Shown: piece by piece, positions 9,784 to 17,682 of the stretch | Layout of the letters: each line of letters opens with the position of its first letter | Position numbering within the stretch: the stretch's first letter is position 1 | Assembly (NCBI RefSeq): GCF_037198285.1 | Contig: NZ_CP147243.1 | Span: 1,790,422 to 1,854,421 of the forward strand | Length of the DNA: 64,000 nucleotides | Origin: Haladaptatus sp. DJG-WS-42 | Lineage (GTDB): Archaea; Halobacteriota; Halobacteria; Halobacteriales; Halococcaceae | Direction: 5' to 3' | Notes under the pieces: model-generated | Seen by the model: the letters and a program-made list of their open reading frames with translations, nothing else | The model's database searches: none | What the model was told of the DNA's origin: nothing | Position numbers and translations under genes: made by a program

Positions 9784-10266
9784 CTACTGACCGGCTTGCC
9801 CGGCTGCGATTAGGGGGCGGTCTGTTTGTTCATCGAGCGTCACCAGATACTCGTCGATCGTCACAGGAACGCCTTCGTAAGCACACGGCGCAACCCCGAT
9901 GAGGTCATCGTCGTGATACTCTGCGAGCACCATGAGCGGTAGGACGATGCTCGTGTACTGGTCGCCAGTGATGGCAGAATCAATCTCGTGGACTTCGAAC
10001 ACCGACGAGAGTGACCGTCCGTTTCGCTCTGCCCACGTCTCGAATTCGGTTATTTTCTCAAGCACCTGCTTGCCCGCGTCGGTGCGGGCGGCTTCGGTGG
10101 TGGCACACACCTCCTTGCCCCAGACTTCGATGGTATACTCATCGATAGCGGCGGCGTCTTTGAGGCTCTTTAACTGTGCGATAACGCGGTCTTGTTGTTT
10201 GCGTGCGACACTCGGTGCGAGCGAGCGGACGTATAGCTCTAGTCGAGTCGCTGATTGGTTGCTCAT
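9784..10266 (-). CDS. Haloarchaeal HTH-domain protein of unknown function
   Basis: The 160-residue protein opens with 'RLELYVRSLAP' and a basic helical segment (about 20-60), and resembles haloarchaeal proteins annotated only as HTH-domain proteins. No catalytic motif is visible. The C-terminal part (about 105-155, 'LPLMVLAEY') may be a ligand-sensing or dimerisation region. The ATG at 10266 is preferred because upstream codons read basic, non-family sequence. I infer a possible transcriptional regulator but see no target. Confidence 0.65.
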   Translation of the reverse strand: MSNQSATRLELYVRSLAPSVARKQQDRVIAQLKSLKDAAAIDEYTIEVWGKEVCATTEAARTDAGKQVLEKITEFETWAERNGRSLSSVFEVHEIDSAITGDQYTSIVLPLMVLAEYHDDDLIGVAPCAYEGVPVTIDEYLVTLDEQTDRPLIAAGQAGQ

Positions 10267-10498
10267 ATCCCCTTCCCCTTGGCCGGTAGTAGGGACCTCC
10301 CTCACAAATAGTTGTTTGCCCCCTGTACAGACATTCAGATTGTGCAACACTGCTGCGGTAATAATTGCCATCGTCCTCTTTGCGGGCGGTTTTCCTGCGC
10401 CACCAGCACGCTGAGTGGTGGGTTCGATTAGCGTGAGCGTTCGCAATTAACGCTACTATAGCAATGTGTTGGGCACCGCAATCTACGTGAGACGACTC

Positions 10499-10882
10499 AT
10501 GGCAACCCAACCATCCCGCACCCTCGCACAGGAAGGCTTTGGCTTCAGAATGGACTCGCTCACGTGGCTCCACTGGGTCACCGCCGCCCTCGCCGCGGTC
10601 ACCGGCCTCGTCCATATCTACCTCTACACAGTGAACTTTCCACTCCCGTTCCTGTTCGCGGGCATCGTCTATTTCGCCGCGATTATCGCGATGTTCCTGA
10701 ACATCTACCGCCGCCTGCTCTACGCGATTGGGATTCCCTTCGTTGCCGGACAAATCGCACTTTGGATACTTGCCGGGACACCTAACTTCACGATTGGCGT
10801 GTTCGACAAGGTGGTCCAAGTGCTCCTGCTCGTCGCACTTGGGTACCTCATCTATACGCGCGATTCACCCGTTTCAAGCTGA
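10499..10882 (+). CDS. Four-helix haloarchaeal membrane protein (DUF7475-like)
   Basis: About 127 residues contain four hydrophobic helices with the motif 'LHWVTAALAAVTGLVHIYLY' in the first. It looks like a haloarchaeal inner-membrane family without known function (DUF7475 from memory). The start is uncertain: ATG 10499 gives a 17-residue hydrophilic leader, and ATG 10550 would begin directly before the first helix. The gene ends about 70 bases before the tRNA-Arg 3'-end copy array. Confidence 0.7.
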   Translation: MATQPSRTLAQEGFGFRMDSLTWLHWVTAALAAVTGLVHIYLYTVNFPLPFLFAGIVYFAAIIAMFLNIYRRLLYAIGIPFVAGQIALWILAGTPNFTIGVFDKVVQVLLLVALGYLIYTRDSPVSS

Positions 10883-10950
10883 AGAAAACGCACACGATTT
10901 GGTACTCTCACACTTCTCGCTTCGCTCCTCGATGTTATGCGCGATAGAAA

Positions 10951-10963
10951 CGTCCTGACGGAG
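10951..10963 (-). repeat. tRNA-Arg 3'-end copy, distal
   Basis: Thirteen bases are identical to the acceptor 3' strand, discriminator and 3' T-stem strand of tRNA-Arg. They are joined to a TCTACGAGA hairpin where the T-loop would be. Confidence 0.85.
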
Positions 10964-11018
10964 TTCTACGAGATCGTTTGCTCTCGTAGAGCAGGTCAGG
11001 GCGCGAAATGAAATGAAG

Positions 11019-11031
11019 CGTCCTGACGGAG
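11019..11031 (-). repeat. tRNA-Arg 3'-end copy, second
   Basis: The same 13 bases as at the tRNA 3' end follow the motif GCGCGAAATGAAATGAAG, which also borders the genuine tRNA 3' end at 11231-11248. The CTCACAC/GTGTGAG hairpin follows immediately on the plus strand. Confidence 0.85.
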
Positions 11032-11071
11032 TCTCACACTCTCGTGTGAGGCCCGTGAGAACTGCGTTCTC

Positions 11072-11116
11072 ACGGAGATTTGAACTCGGTCGCTGGCGCT
11101 CCCTGCTCAAATCTCC
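11072..11116 (-). repeat. T-arm copy in a long hairpin with the shared cassette
   Basis: A ten-base-pair stem (GGAGATTTGA/TCAAATCTCC) contains the tRNA-Arg T-arm sequence. On the minus strand, bases 11106-11077 match 17812-17842 beside the CAT-anticodon tRNA with two mismatches and one gap. Confidence 0.85.
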
Positions 11117-11180
11117 GCATGTGACGGTCAGTCGAGCACAGCCTCGTCGCTCCGCTCCTCGGTGTTGTGCGCGACAGAAA

Positions 11181-11193
11181 CGTCCTGACGGAG
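11181..11193 (-). repeat. tRNA-Arg 3'-end copy, proximal
   Basis: Thirteen bases are identical to the tRNA-Arg 3' end, followed by an 11-base-pair hairpin at 11195-11220 (TCTACGAGAGC/GCTCTCGTAGA). Confidence 0.85.
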
Positions 11194-11248
11194 TTCTACG
11201 AGAGCATTCGCTCTCGTAGAGCAAGTCAGGGCGCGAAATGAAATGAAG

Positions 11249-11321
11249 CGTCCTGACGGAGATTTGAACTCCGGTCCCTGGCTCCGCAAGCCAGGAGGAT
11301 AGTCCACTACCCTATCAGGAC
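11249..11321 (-). tRNA. tRNA-Arg (anticodon GCG)
   Basis: The 73-base cloverleaf has acceptor stem GTCCTGA/TCAGGAC with discriminator G, anticodon stem CTGGC/GCCAG with loop TTGCGGA giving anticodon GCG, and T-arm CGGAG/CTCCG with loop TTCAAAT. There is no intron and no encoded CCA. The array of partial copies lies directly downstream. Confidence 0.96.
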
Positions 11322-11487
11322 TCATCTACACGTACCCGTGGCGGAGTTAAAGGGGTTACGATTCACGCCCTTCTCCCGTCCGTCGGTTTCACGGGTGTCA
11401 CTCACTCGCGGGCGCCGCCGACCGATATGTGAAAGAGCCGTTTGAACCTCCCAAACGACCTTTATTACATCCCACTCACCTGATGGT

Positions 11488-11979
11488 ATGAACCGTCGAA
11501 AATTCCTCGTGGCCGTCGCCGCGGGTGGCGTTGCTGGTGTCGCAGGCTGTGTGAGCTCGACGAATCCCGGGACTGGTGGCGAGAACACGACCGATGACCC
11601 GACGACGGAGCAGTCGCCCACGCTCACGAACACGTCGTTTACGGTGCTGTCGAAAGACTGTGGCAGCGAAGTGAGCGAGGCGTCCGTTTCCCACCAACCA
11701 GACCAGTCGCAGGTGCAGGTTTCGGGCATCATCTTCGGCCCGAGTGCCTGTTACACGGGGACCCTCGAATCGGCGACCTACGACGGCGAATCCGATACGC
11801 TCAGCGTTCACGTCGTCACCGAGCAACCGGACGAGGACGCGATGTGCGCCCAGTGCATCCAGGAGATTCAGTACGAAGCGTCGATTGGCTTTGAAAACGG
11901 CCTCCCCGAGACGGTGGTCGTGACCCACACCACGAACGGCGAAGCCCACGAAGTCGCCCGCGCCTCGCAGTCGGCGTAG
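11488..11979 (+). CDS. Tat-exported lipoprotein of unknown function
   Basis: The 163-residue protein starts 'MNRRKFLVAVAAGG' with a twin-arginine motif, and a lipobox 'VAGC' places the lipidated Cys near residue 21. A Thr/Ser/Pro-rich linker follows. The mature domain has four cysteines, including 'CAQC' near residue 126, and may be held by disulfides outside the cell. No family with a known role is recognised. It precedes the RPA gene by about 130 bases and probably has its own promoter. Confidence 0.78.
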   Translation: MNRRKFLVAVAAGGVAGVAGCVSSTNPGTGGENTTDDPTTEQSPTLTNTSFTVLSKDCGSEVSEASVSHQPDQSQVQVSGIIFGPSACYTGTLESATYDGESDTLSVHVVTEQPDEDAMCAQCIQEIQYEASIGFENGLPETVVVTHTTNGEAHEVARASQSA

Positions 11980-12078
11980 GTTCAAGGCAGATGGCGGCGC
12001 AAGTGTCCCTCATGCACCCAACTTTTGACCGGTTGAAATCGGCAGACGAGAGGCGTCTACTCGGCCAACGACAACGCT

Positions 12079-12083
12079 TAAGC
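12079..12083 (+). promoter_or_regulatory. TATA-like element for rpa
   Basis: The palindromic CGCTTAAGCG at 12076-12085 contains a TTAAG core 30 bases before the ATG at 12113. This agrees with leaderless initiation there rather than at the in-frame TTG at 12095. Confidence 0.4.
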
Positions 12084-12112
12084 GCGGCCATAACTTGGTG
12101 AAGTGTACGATT

Positions 12113-13504
12113 ATGGGCGATATTGAGGACATCTATGGGGACCTTGAGGCCGACGTCTCAGAGGAGGAGTTTCGAGAAGCGGTGGCCGCAAAGGTCGAAC
12201 AGATGGGCGGGCTTGCAGACGAGGAAACGGCAGCCATGCTCATCGCGCACGAACTCGCGGACGGTGAGGTAGAGGGCATCGCGGACATCAAGCCCGGCCA
12301 AGACGAGGTCAAGTTCCTCGCGAAGGTCATGAAAATTGGCGACTTGCGCACCTTCGAGCGCGACGGCGAGGACGAAGACGGGCGCGTCATCAACGTCGAA
12401 GTCGCAGACGAAACCGGAAGCATTCGCATCAGTTTCTGGGACGAGCAAGCAGAGGCCATCGCAGGCGACCAGCTCGAAGTCGGCACCGTGTTGCGCATCA
12501 AAGGCCGTCCGAAAGAGGGCTTCAACGGCGTTGAAGTCAGCGTCGACCAAGCAGAACCCGACGACGAGGTAGACATCGACGTCGAGGTGCTCGACACCCA
12601 CACCATCGAGAAGCTCTCACTCGGCCTGTCTGATGTGAACCTGCAGGGCAAAGTGCTCGACACCGGCACGATTCGAACGTTCTCGCGTGACGACGGCTCC
12701 GAGGGGCGCGTCTCGAATCTCACACTCGGCGACCCGACCGGTCGCATCCGAATCACGCTCTGGGACGAGCAGGCGAATCGCGCAGAAGAACTCACCGCTG
12801 GCACGTCGGTCGAAATCGTCGATGGCTACGTCCGCGAGCGCGACGGCAACTTAGAACTCCACGTTGGCAGCCGCGGCAAGGTCGAAGCAATCGACGAGGA
12901 CATCGAGTACGTCCCCGAATCCACGCCAATTTCGGAGGTAGAAATCGGCATGAACGCGGATATCGGCGGCGTCGTCCGGTCTGCGGACCCAAAGCGCACC
13001 TTCGACCGTGACGACGGCTCCGAGGGACAGGTTCGGAACATCCGCGTCCAAGACTCGACCGGCGACATCCGCGTCGCGCTCTGGGGTGACAAAGCAGATT
13101 ACGAAATCGGTCCCGGCGACGAAGTCCACCTCGCAGACGTGGAAATCAAAGACGGCTGGCAAGAGGACATGGAGGCCTCGGCTGGCTGGAAGACGACGAT
13201 TTCAGTCACGCAAGACACCGACCGCGAAGTTGAAACGGACTCCACGGATGACGCCAAAGACACGGGCCTCTCTGCGTTCGCAAACGGCAACAAGCCCGAT
13301 ACCGACGACGGCGAGTCTGCCGACACAGACGGCGAGACGGTCGAGTTCACTGGGACGGTCGTCCAAGCGGGCAATCCAGTTGTCCTCGACGACGGCAAAG
13401 AGACGATGAGTGTCGAAACGTCCCAGACCGTCCAGCTCGGCCAAGAGATTACGGTTCGTGGCCAGCTGCGCGACGGTCGCCTCGACGCCACAGACATCTT
13501 TTAA
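12113..13504 (+). CDS. rpa2: Replication protein A, multi-OB-fold ssDNA-binding protein
   Basis: The 463-residue acidic protein has an N-terminal helical region (about 1-55) followed by three clear OB folds (about 60-140, 165-255, 275-360) and a fourth near the C terminus (about 410-463). OB2 and OB3 share 'FxRDDGSEGxVxN' segments, evidence of internal duplication. No zinc finger is visible. In Haloferax the stand-alone essential RPA2 has this architecture and, as I recall, also lies beside the histone gene. It binds single-stranded DNA in replication and repair. It is 66 bases upstream of the histone gene on the same strand. Confidence 0.88.
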   Translation: MGDIEDIYGDLEADVSEEEFREAVAAKVEQMGGLADEETAAMLIAHELADGEVEGIADIKPGQDEVKFLAKVMKIGDLRTFERDGEDEDGRVINVEVADETGSIRISFWDEQAEAIAGDQLEVGTVLRIKGRPKEGFNGVEVSVDQAEPDDEVDIDVEVLDTHTIEKLSLGLSDVNLQGKVLDTGTIRTFSRDDGSEGRVSNLTLGDPTGRIRITLWDEQANRAEELTAGTSVEIVDGYVRERDGNLELHVGSRGKVEAIDEDIEYVPESTPISEVEIGMNADIGGVVRSADPKRTFDRDDGSEGQVRNIRVQDSTGDIRVALWGDKADYEIGPGDEVHLADVEIKDGWQEDMEASAGWKTTISVTQDTDREVETDSTDDAKDTGLSAFANGNKPDTDDGESADTDGETVEFTGTVVQAGNPVVLDDGKETMSVETSQTVQLGQEITVRGQLRDGRLDATDIF

Positions 13505-13533
13505 GCAGCAAAACGCCCTGTAGCGCGACCGAC

Positions 13534-13546
13534 GGAAACTCTTATG
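13534..13546 (+). promoter_or_regulatory. BRE/TATA-like promoter of the histone-deacetylase operon
   Basis: GGAAACTCTTATG contains a BRE-like purine run and a CTTAT core about 28 bases before the ATG at 13571. The position argues for leaderless histone translation and against the in-frame ATG at 13544, which lies inside the promoter. Confidence 0.5.
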
Positions 13547-13570
13547 GGGCACTCAATCCCCTTCTGTGGT

Positions 13571-14002
13571 ATGAGTGTAGAGCTACCGTTCGCCCCGGTA
13601 GACACCATCATACGCCGCAATGCTGGCTCCCTTCGCGTGAGTGCTGACGCCGCAGAAGAGCTTGCGCGCCGGATTCAAGGCCACGGTGCGACGCTCGCGA
13701 TAGACGCCGCAGAGCACGCGACGGCGGATGGTCGAAAAACCCTGATGGCGCAGGATTTCGGTGTCGAACAGGCCATCGACAAGGATTCGCTGACCTTGCC
13801 GATTGCGCCCGTAGACCGCATTGCACGCCTCCGCATCGACAACAAATATCGCGTGGCGATGGACGCGCGCATCGCGCTTGCTGACATCCTCGAAGACTAT
13901 GCAGAGGACATCGCGCTCGCCGCCGCGACGCTTGCCCGCCACGCGAACCGCCGTACCATCAAGGCAGAAGACATCCAGACCTATTTCGAACTCTTTGAAT
14001 GA
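13571..14002 (+). CDS. hstA: Archaeal doublet histone
   Basis: The 143-residue protein consists of two fused histone folds (about residues 1-67 and 73-143). Each begins with 'LPxAPVDxI' and ends with a helix containing 'ARHANRRTIKAEDI' or its counterpart. Such head-to-tail fusions are the haloarchaeal form of the HMf histone and can fold as an intramolecular dimer. The charge is more acidic than in methanogen histones. It overlaps the deacetylase gene by four bases (ATGA), so the two should be translationally coupled. Confidence 0.93.
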   Translation: MSVELPFAPVDTIIRRNAGSLRVSADAAEELARRIQGHGATLAIDAAEHATADGRKTLMAQDFGVEQAIDKDSLTLPIAPVDRIARLRIDNKYRVAMDARIALADILEDYAEDIALAAATLARHANRRTIKAEDIQTYFELFE

Positions 14003-15012
14003 AATTTGGCTACAGCGAGGTCTGTCTGGACCACGACACGGGGGTTCGCCATCCCGAGAGTCCAGACCGTCTGCGCGCGATTCGTCGGGGGCTTGCCAAA
14101 CAACACGGCGTTTCGTACATCGATGCTGACCCCGCGACTGAAGCCGCTGTCCGCGCCGTCCACGACGACGAGTACATAGACCGCGTCAAGCAGTTCTGTG
14201 CCGACGGCGGCGGCGAGTGGGACCCTGACACCATCGCCGTCGAAGCGACGTGGGACGCCGCCCTCAAGAGCGCCGGTCTCGCAGAATGGTCCGCACGCGC
14301 CGCCCTCGACGGCGAAGACGGCCGGAACACCCCGTTCTCGATTGGTCGTCCACCGGGCCACCACGCCGTCTACGACAACGCCATGGGCTTTTGTTTCATC
14401 AACAACGCCGCAGTCGCCGCCCAGTCCGCGCTCGACAGCGGTGATGCCTCTCGAGTGGCCATTTTCGACTGGGACGTCCACCACGGCAACGGCACCCAGG
14501 ACATCTTCTACGAGCGCGGCGATGTCCACTATTCGTCGTTCCACGAAGCCGGGCTGTACCCCGGCACTGGCGAGGTCGAAGAAACTGGCGAGGGCGACGG
14601 AACGGGGACGACGCTTAACGCCCCGCTTCCCTCTGGGAGTGGTGATGCAGAATACGTCGGTGCGTTCGAGGAGTTGCTCATCCCTGCCCTCATGGAGTTC
14701 GAACCCGATTTACTGCTCGTGAGTGCGGGCTTCGATGCCCACGAACACGACCCGATCTCTCGCATGCGCGTCTCGACCGAAGGATACGGCGTCCTCACCG
14801 ACCGCGTTCGCACGCTCGCCGACGACGTGGACGCCTCGCTCGGCTTCGTCCTCGAAGGCGGCTACGGCCTCGACACGCTCGCAGAAAGCATCACGATGGT
14901 ACACGAGGTGTTCGATGGGCGCGAACCGGTCGAACCAGACGGCGACGCCTCAGAACGCGCCCAACTCATCATCGACCGGGCCGCGGAGGCTCACGGCCTC
15001 GGCGAGAAATAA
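13999..15012 (+). CDS. hdaI: Histone deacetylase superfamily enzyme
   Basis: The 337-residue zinc-dependent deacetylase has the complete active site: 'GRPPGHHA', 'GFCFINNAAVAA', 'DWDVHHGNGTQ', 'SAGFDAHEHDP' and 'EGGYGLD'. The family also includes acetoin- and polyamine-deacetylating enzymes. Coupling to the histone gene by a four-base overlap favours an acetylated chromatin protein as substrate, but this is inference. The last 22 bases overlap the convergent cca gene. Confidence 0.92.
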   Translation: MKFGYSEVCLDHDTGVRHPESPDRLRAIRRGLAKQHGVSYIDADPATEAAVRAVHDDEYIDRVKQFCADGGGEWDPDTIAVEATWDAALKSAGLAEWSARAALDGEDGRNTPFSIGRPPGHHAVYDNAMGFCFINNAAVAAQSALDSGDASRVAIFDWDVHHGNGTQDIFYERGDVHYSSFHEAGLYPGTGEVEETGEGDGTGTTLNAPLPSGSGDAEYVGAFEELLIPALMEFEPDLLLVSAGFDAHEHDPISRMRVSTEGYGVLTDRVRTLADDVDASLGFVLEGGYGLDTLAESITMVHEVFDGREPVEPDGDASERAQLIIDRAAEAHGLGEK

Positions 15013-16352
15013 CGCGCGAGCGCTTCGCCGAAATCCGTCGCGAGTACGGCTACGTCCCCACCAACGAGTACCTCGTACGCTTGTTCTATCTGCCGCTGGA
15101 CGGTTGCACCGAGCGCCACGTCGAAGAGCGCGTCGCTTTCCAGAAATTCGCTGGCTGTCGTAAACTCTCGGTCGCGTTCGACGACGTAGCGGTCGCCATC
15201 GATGAACGGTCCGAACACAGCAGGGTTGTCTGCGTACTTCTCGAAAAAGCCCGCTGCGTGAGTTTTGACGTGGACGGGTGGGCCTTCGTGGCGTTCGACA
15301 GCCGGTCGGGTTGCGATATCGAGTTCAGCGAACAGCACGGAGGTGTCGGCCGCGAACGTTGCTGTTCGGAGCACGTCAAACCCTCTGCGATTCAACTCAC
15401 TTGCCATCCCGTCTACGGACTTGCGTAGCTGTGGATACAATTGGTCGTCGACGATGTCCGGTGTCTCGAAGCAGATGGCGACTGGAACGGTTTCACGGCG
15501 TTCGATGGCCATTCGAACTTGGTCTTCGGTGAGCGGGTCGGGCGTGGTGGCGATGAACAACGCTTCAGTTGGCTCTTCGAGGAAGACACGGGCGTAGTGC
15601 TGGAGTCGGGCGACGTTGTCGGGCGAGACGGCCGCCGCGACGTTTCGGAGTGGGTCGGTCGGGTCGATGACGACGAGCGCGTCTGTGAAGCTGCGCTGAC
15701 CGTGGCTCTCCGGGTCGAATTTCACTGGTGGCTTCCAGTCGGCGGCGGCTTCGAGCAACGCGAGCAGACTGCCGTATTCGAGAATCAGGAGTTCGGTGAG
15801 ATAGCCGGAAAACCCCTCAGTGCGGAGGTCGCTCCCGTAGACGCCGATGCCCTTCAGGAACTGCTTTGCGAGGCGCACGTCGCCCGCGAGTTCGGGCGTC
15901 AAGTGGTCGTCGAGATACGCGGTGTGAAACGGCGTGCGGTCGACGGCGGACTTGATGTCAGAGGCCGTCGGCACGTCGTAACACGGGACGAGGTCGACGC
16001 TGAAGCCGTCGAACTCACCTTTCGTGTACGGGTGTTCTGCGTACTCTTCGTGTCCGTCCGGGAGCACCTGCGAGCCAATCTGAAGCCCCAATCGTTCCAA
16101 CTTCTCGCGGGGGAGGTCTGTAGGGAAGCGGACGAACACGTCGATGTCTCGGTCGCCGCTGATCCACGTCCCACGGGCGGTGCTCCCGACGAGGACGGTG
16201 TCAGCCTCGACTGCGAGGTCGTCGATGGCGTCCTGCGTGCGGTCGAGGAGTGCCCGGGCTGCCTCGGTGAGTCGGGCCTGTTCGTCCGCGTCGGGCTCGA
16301 CCCAGTCCCGGACGCCGTCGAACACCCGCTCGTATTCGTCTCGCTCGGTCAT
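14991..16352 (-). CDS. cca: CCA-adding tRNA nucleotidyltransferase (archaeal class I)
   Basis: The 453-residue enzyme has the class I nucleotidyltransferase signature 'GSTARGTWISGDRDIDVF', with metal-binding Asp 69 and 71, and a third carboxylate in 'VDLVPCYDV'. The rest follows the archaeal CCA-enzyme pattern of neck, body and tail domains. It adds CCA to tRNA 3' ends, needed here because none of the four tRNA genes in the window encodes CCA. The start codon is 99 bases from the divergent tRNA-Asn gene. Confidence 0.93.
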   Translation of the reverse strand: MTERDEYERVFDGVRDWVEPDADEQARLTEAARALLDRTQDAIDDLAVEADTVLVGSTARGTWISGDRDIDVFVRFPTDLPREKLERLGLQIGSQVLPDGHEEYAEHPYTKGEFDGFSVDLVPCYDVPTASDIKSAVDRTPFHTAYLDDHLTPELAGDVRLAKQFLKGIGVYGSDLRTEGFSGYLTELLILEYGSLLALLEAAADWKPPVKFDPESHGQRSFTDALVVIDPTDPLRNVAAAVSPDNVARLQHYARVFLEEPTEALFIATTPDPLTEDQVRMAIERRETVPVAICFETPDIVDDQLYPQLRKSVDGMASELNRRGFDVLRTATFAADTSVLFAELDIATRPAVERHEGPPVHVKTHAAGFFEKYADNPAVFGPFIDGDRYVVERDREFTTASEFLESDALFDVALGATVQRQIEQAYEVLVGGDVAVLATDFGEALARYFSPRP

Positions 16353-16451
16353 TGAAATGGATTGACAGCGGGGTAGTGAAAGCGTGTCGATGCGAGGGAA
16401 AAAACGAAAGCCATATCATGCAACTCCCACTACCAGAAAACGCAGTCGTAA

Positions 16452-16554
16452 GCCGTCGTAGCTCAGATGGTAGAGCACCTCGCTGTTAAGGTTCGCAGTT
16501 CTTCTGTGGGCCGCAGACACGAGGTGGTCCCAGGTTCGAGCCCTGGCGACGGCG
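16452..16554 (+). tRNA. tRNA-Asn (anticodon GTT) with a 30-base intron
   Basis: Acceptor stem GCCGTCG/CGACGGC, D-stem GCTC/GAGC, anticodon stem CCTCG/CGAGG and T-stem CCAGG/CCTGG are all intact. The anticodon loop CTGTTA is interrupted after position 37 by 30 bases (16489-16518), which is the canonical archaeal intron position. Removing it leaves 73 bases. The intron is presumably removed by the archaeal splicing endonuclease through a bulge-helix-bulge. A partial 3'-end copy lies about 105 bases downstream. Confidence 0.93.
16489..16518 (+). other. tRNA-Asn intron
   Basis: The 30-base insertion lies between anticodon-loop positions 37 and 38. It contains GGTTCGCAG and a GC-rich 3' part. The boundaries follow from restoring a seven-base loop and a five-base-pair stem. 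Confidence 0.85.
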
Positions 16555-16660
16555 CTTTTACTACTCTCACTCCGTGAGGAACTCCTGTTCCGAACACGTC
16601 CGAGAGTAGTCACAGCGAAATTCGACAGGCTCGAATAACGAGCGAGTAGCGCGAGCGAGT

Positions 16661-16685
16661 GGATTCGAGCCCTGGCACTGGCGCT
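16661..16685 (+). repeat. Partial copy of the tRNA-Asn 3' end
   Basis: The sequence repeats the T-arm and acceptor 3' part of tRNA-Asn (about 16533-16556) with one inserted base and a short altered stretch in the acceptor. It is preceded by a hairpin CTACTCTC/GAGAGTAG at 16561-16609 and by a GAGCGAGTAGCG-type segment. No gene lies between 16555 and 16708. Confidence 0.82.
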
Positions 16686-16708
16686 CAGTAGCTGATTAAG
16701 CTGCGCGG

Positions 16709-17434
16709 CTACTCGTGGGGGTGGTCGTCTGTGTTGTTGTACTTCCACAACCCTTCGTCGTTCTCTCGGGCCCAATCCTGCGCTGCTTGAATTGCGTCTG
16801 CATACCTCGAGTTCTCGTTTGTGAGGACACCGTAGCCGGAGCCAGCGATGTACTCAGCCCACGGTGTCTCTCTGCCGTCCCAATCGAAGTTCAGGTGGAC
16901 GAGCGCGGTTCCGTCCGCAGTTGTCTCCCCGGTGTGTTCGATACTGAGATTCTCGCCACTTGGATGACTCAGCTTTTCCATGCCATCCGAGGCTGCATCG
17001 TACGCGATTTTCATCAAGTACTCTTGATGCATCTGAACCATCTCCGCAGATTTTGTTTCGTGGTAGTAGAACTCGGTCGGGTCATTTTCTGTTGCTGTGT
17101 ACGAAGGGACCCGCACGTCGGCTAAGACTGCTGGGGCTTGTTTGTCTGCATCGGCATAGTACAGTGTGAACGTCGTGGCATCGTGCAGTTCGGTCAACCC
17201 GCCCACTTTTGTCCCGGATTGTAGCTCTCCATCGGCTTCGTTGTCCGAAGATTCTGTTGGCGCAGAGGTGGCTGTTTCAACGGGCGTCGAACTCGCAGCA
17301 GTAGTTTCAGCAGACGAGTCAGTAGTTTCGCTATCCGGGATTGCGTTGGTCGCTCTCTCATTTCCCGTGCAGCCCGCAAGTGCGACCAGACTGGCGCAAG
17401 AAGCTGTCGAATACAAAAACATTCTTCTTTCCAT
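16709..17434 (-). CDS. Lipoprotein with a degenerate staphylococcal-nuclease-like domain
   Basis: The 241-residue protein starts 'MERRMFLY' and has lipobox 'LAGC' near residue 22, then a Ser/Thr/Ala-rich linker to about residue 70. The mature domain follows the SNase pattern: 'LHDATTFTLYYAD' in place of the DGDT strand, 'VLADVRVP' in place of RLxGIDxPE, a YLxxIAYD helix, and the family-typical end 'AIQAAQDWARENDEGLW'. The catalytic Arg and Glu positions are not conserved, so nuclease activity is unlikely. It lies between two tRNA genes with 3'-end copies. Confidence 0.62.
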   Translation of the reverse strand: MERRMFLYSTASCASLVALAGCTGNERATNAIPDSETTDSSAETTAASSTPVETATSAPTESSDNEADGELQSGTKVGGLTELHDATTFTLYYADADKQAPAVLADVRVPSYTATENDPTEFYYHETKSAEMVQMHQEYLMKIAYDAASDGMEKLSHPSGENLSIEHTGETTADGTALVHLNFDWDGRETPWAEYIAGSGYGVLTNENSRYADAIQAAQDWARENDEGLWKYNNTDDHPHE

Positions 17435-17682
17435 ACTTGTTGTCTAGTTTACTGGTTGTTATTTGAATCATTGGATTCTGGCAAGCAAAATCTGACTTGT
17501 TATTCCTCCACAAACCAGAACCACCGGCTCGACACGCGGGGTAGAAAAATCAAGCGACTTGCTATTCTAACACCATCTGGCACACTTTTACTACTGCGGT
17601 CTGGCTAGGAATCGACGTCTGGAGTGGACGCCTCGCGTCAAGCGATAGGCTAAATACACTTACGAGAAAATGAGCCAACAGA

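Larger units (their letters stand above)
10918..11262 (-). repeat. tRNA-Arg 3'-end copy and hairpin array
   Basis: On the 3' side of tRNA-Arg a tandem repeat of about 114 bases occurs at 10918-11031 and 11148-11261, offset 230 bases with roughly nine differences. The second unit ends inside the tRNA gene. Copies of the tRNA 3' end (CGTCCTGACGGAG on the plus strand) start at 10951, 11019 and 11181, with the real one at 11249. A T-arm copy lies at 11072-11089. Hairpins lie at 10965-10990, 11033-11050, 11054-11074, 11074-11116 and 11195-11220. No gene is visible in this stretch. Confidence 0.87.

Noticed and set aside
15441-16355. A 304-codon plus-strand frame
   Set aside because: It is antisense to cca, which has all catalytic motifs. 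The frame has no recognisable domain.
16661-16685. A second tRNA-Asn gene
   Set aside because: Only the T-arm and part of the acceptor are present. No D-arm, anticodon arm or 5' acceptor strand can be found upstream.
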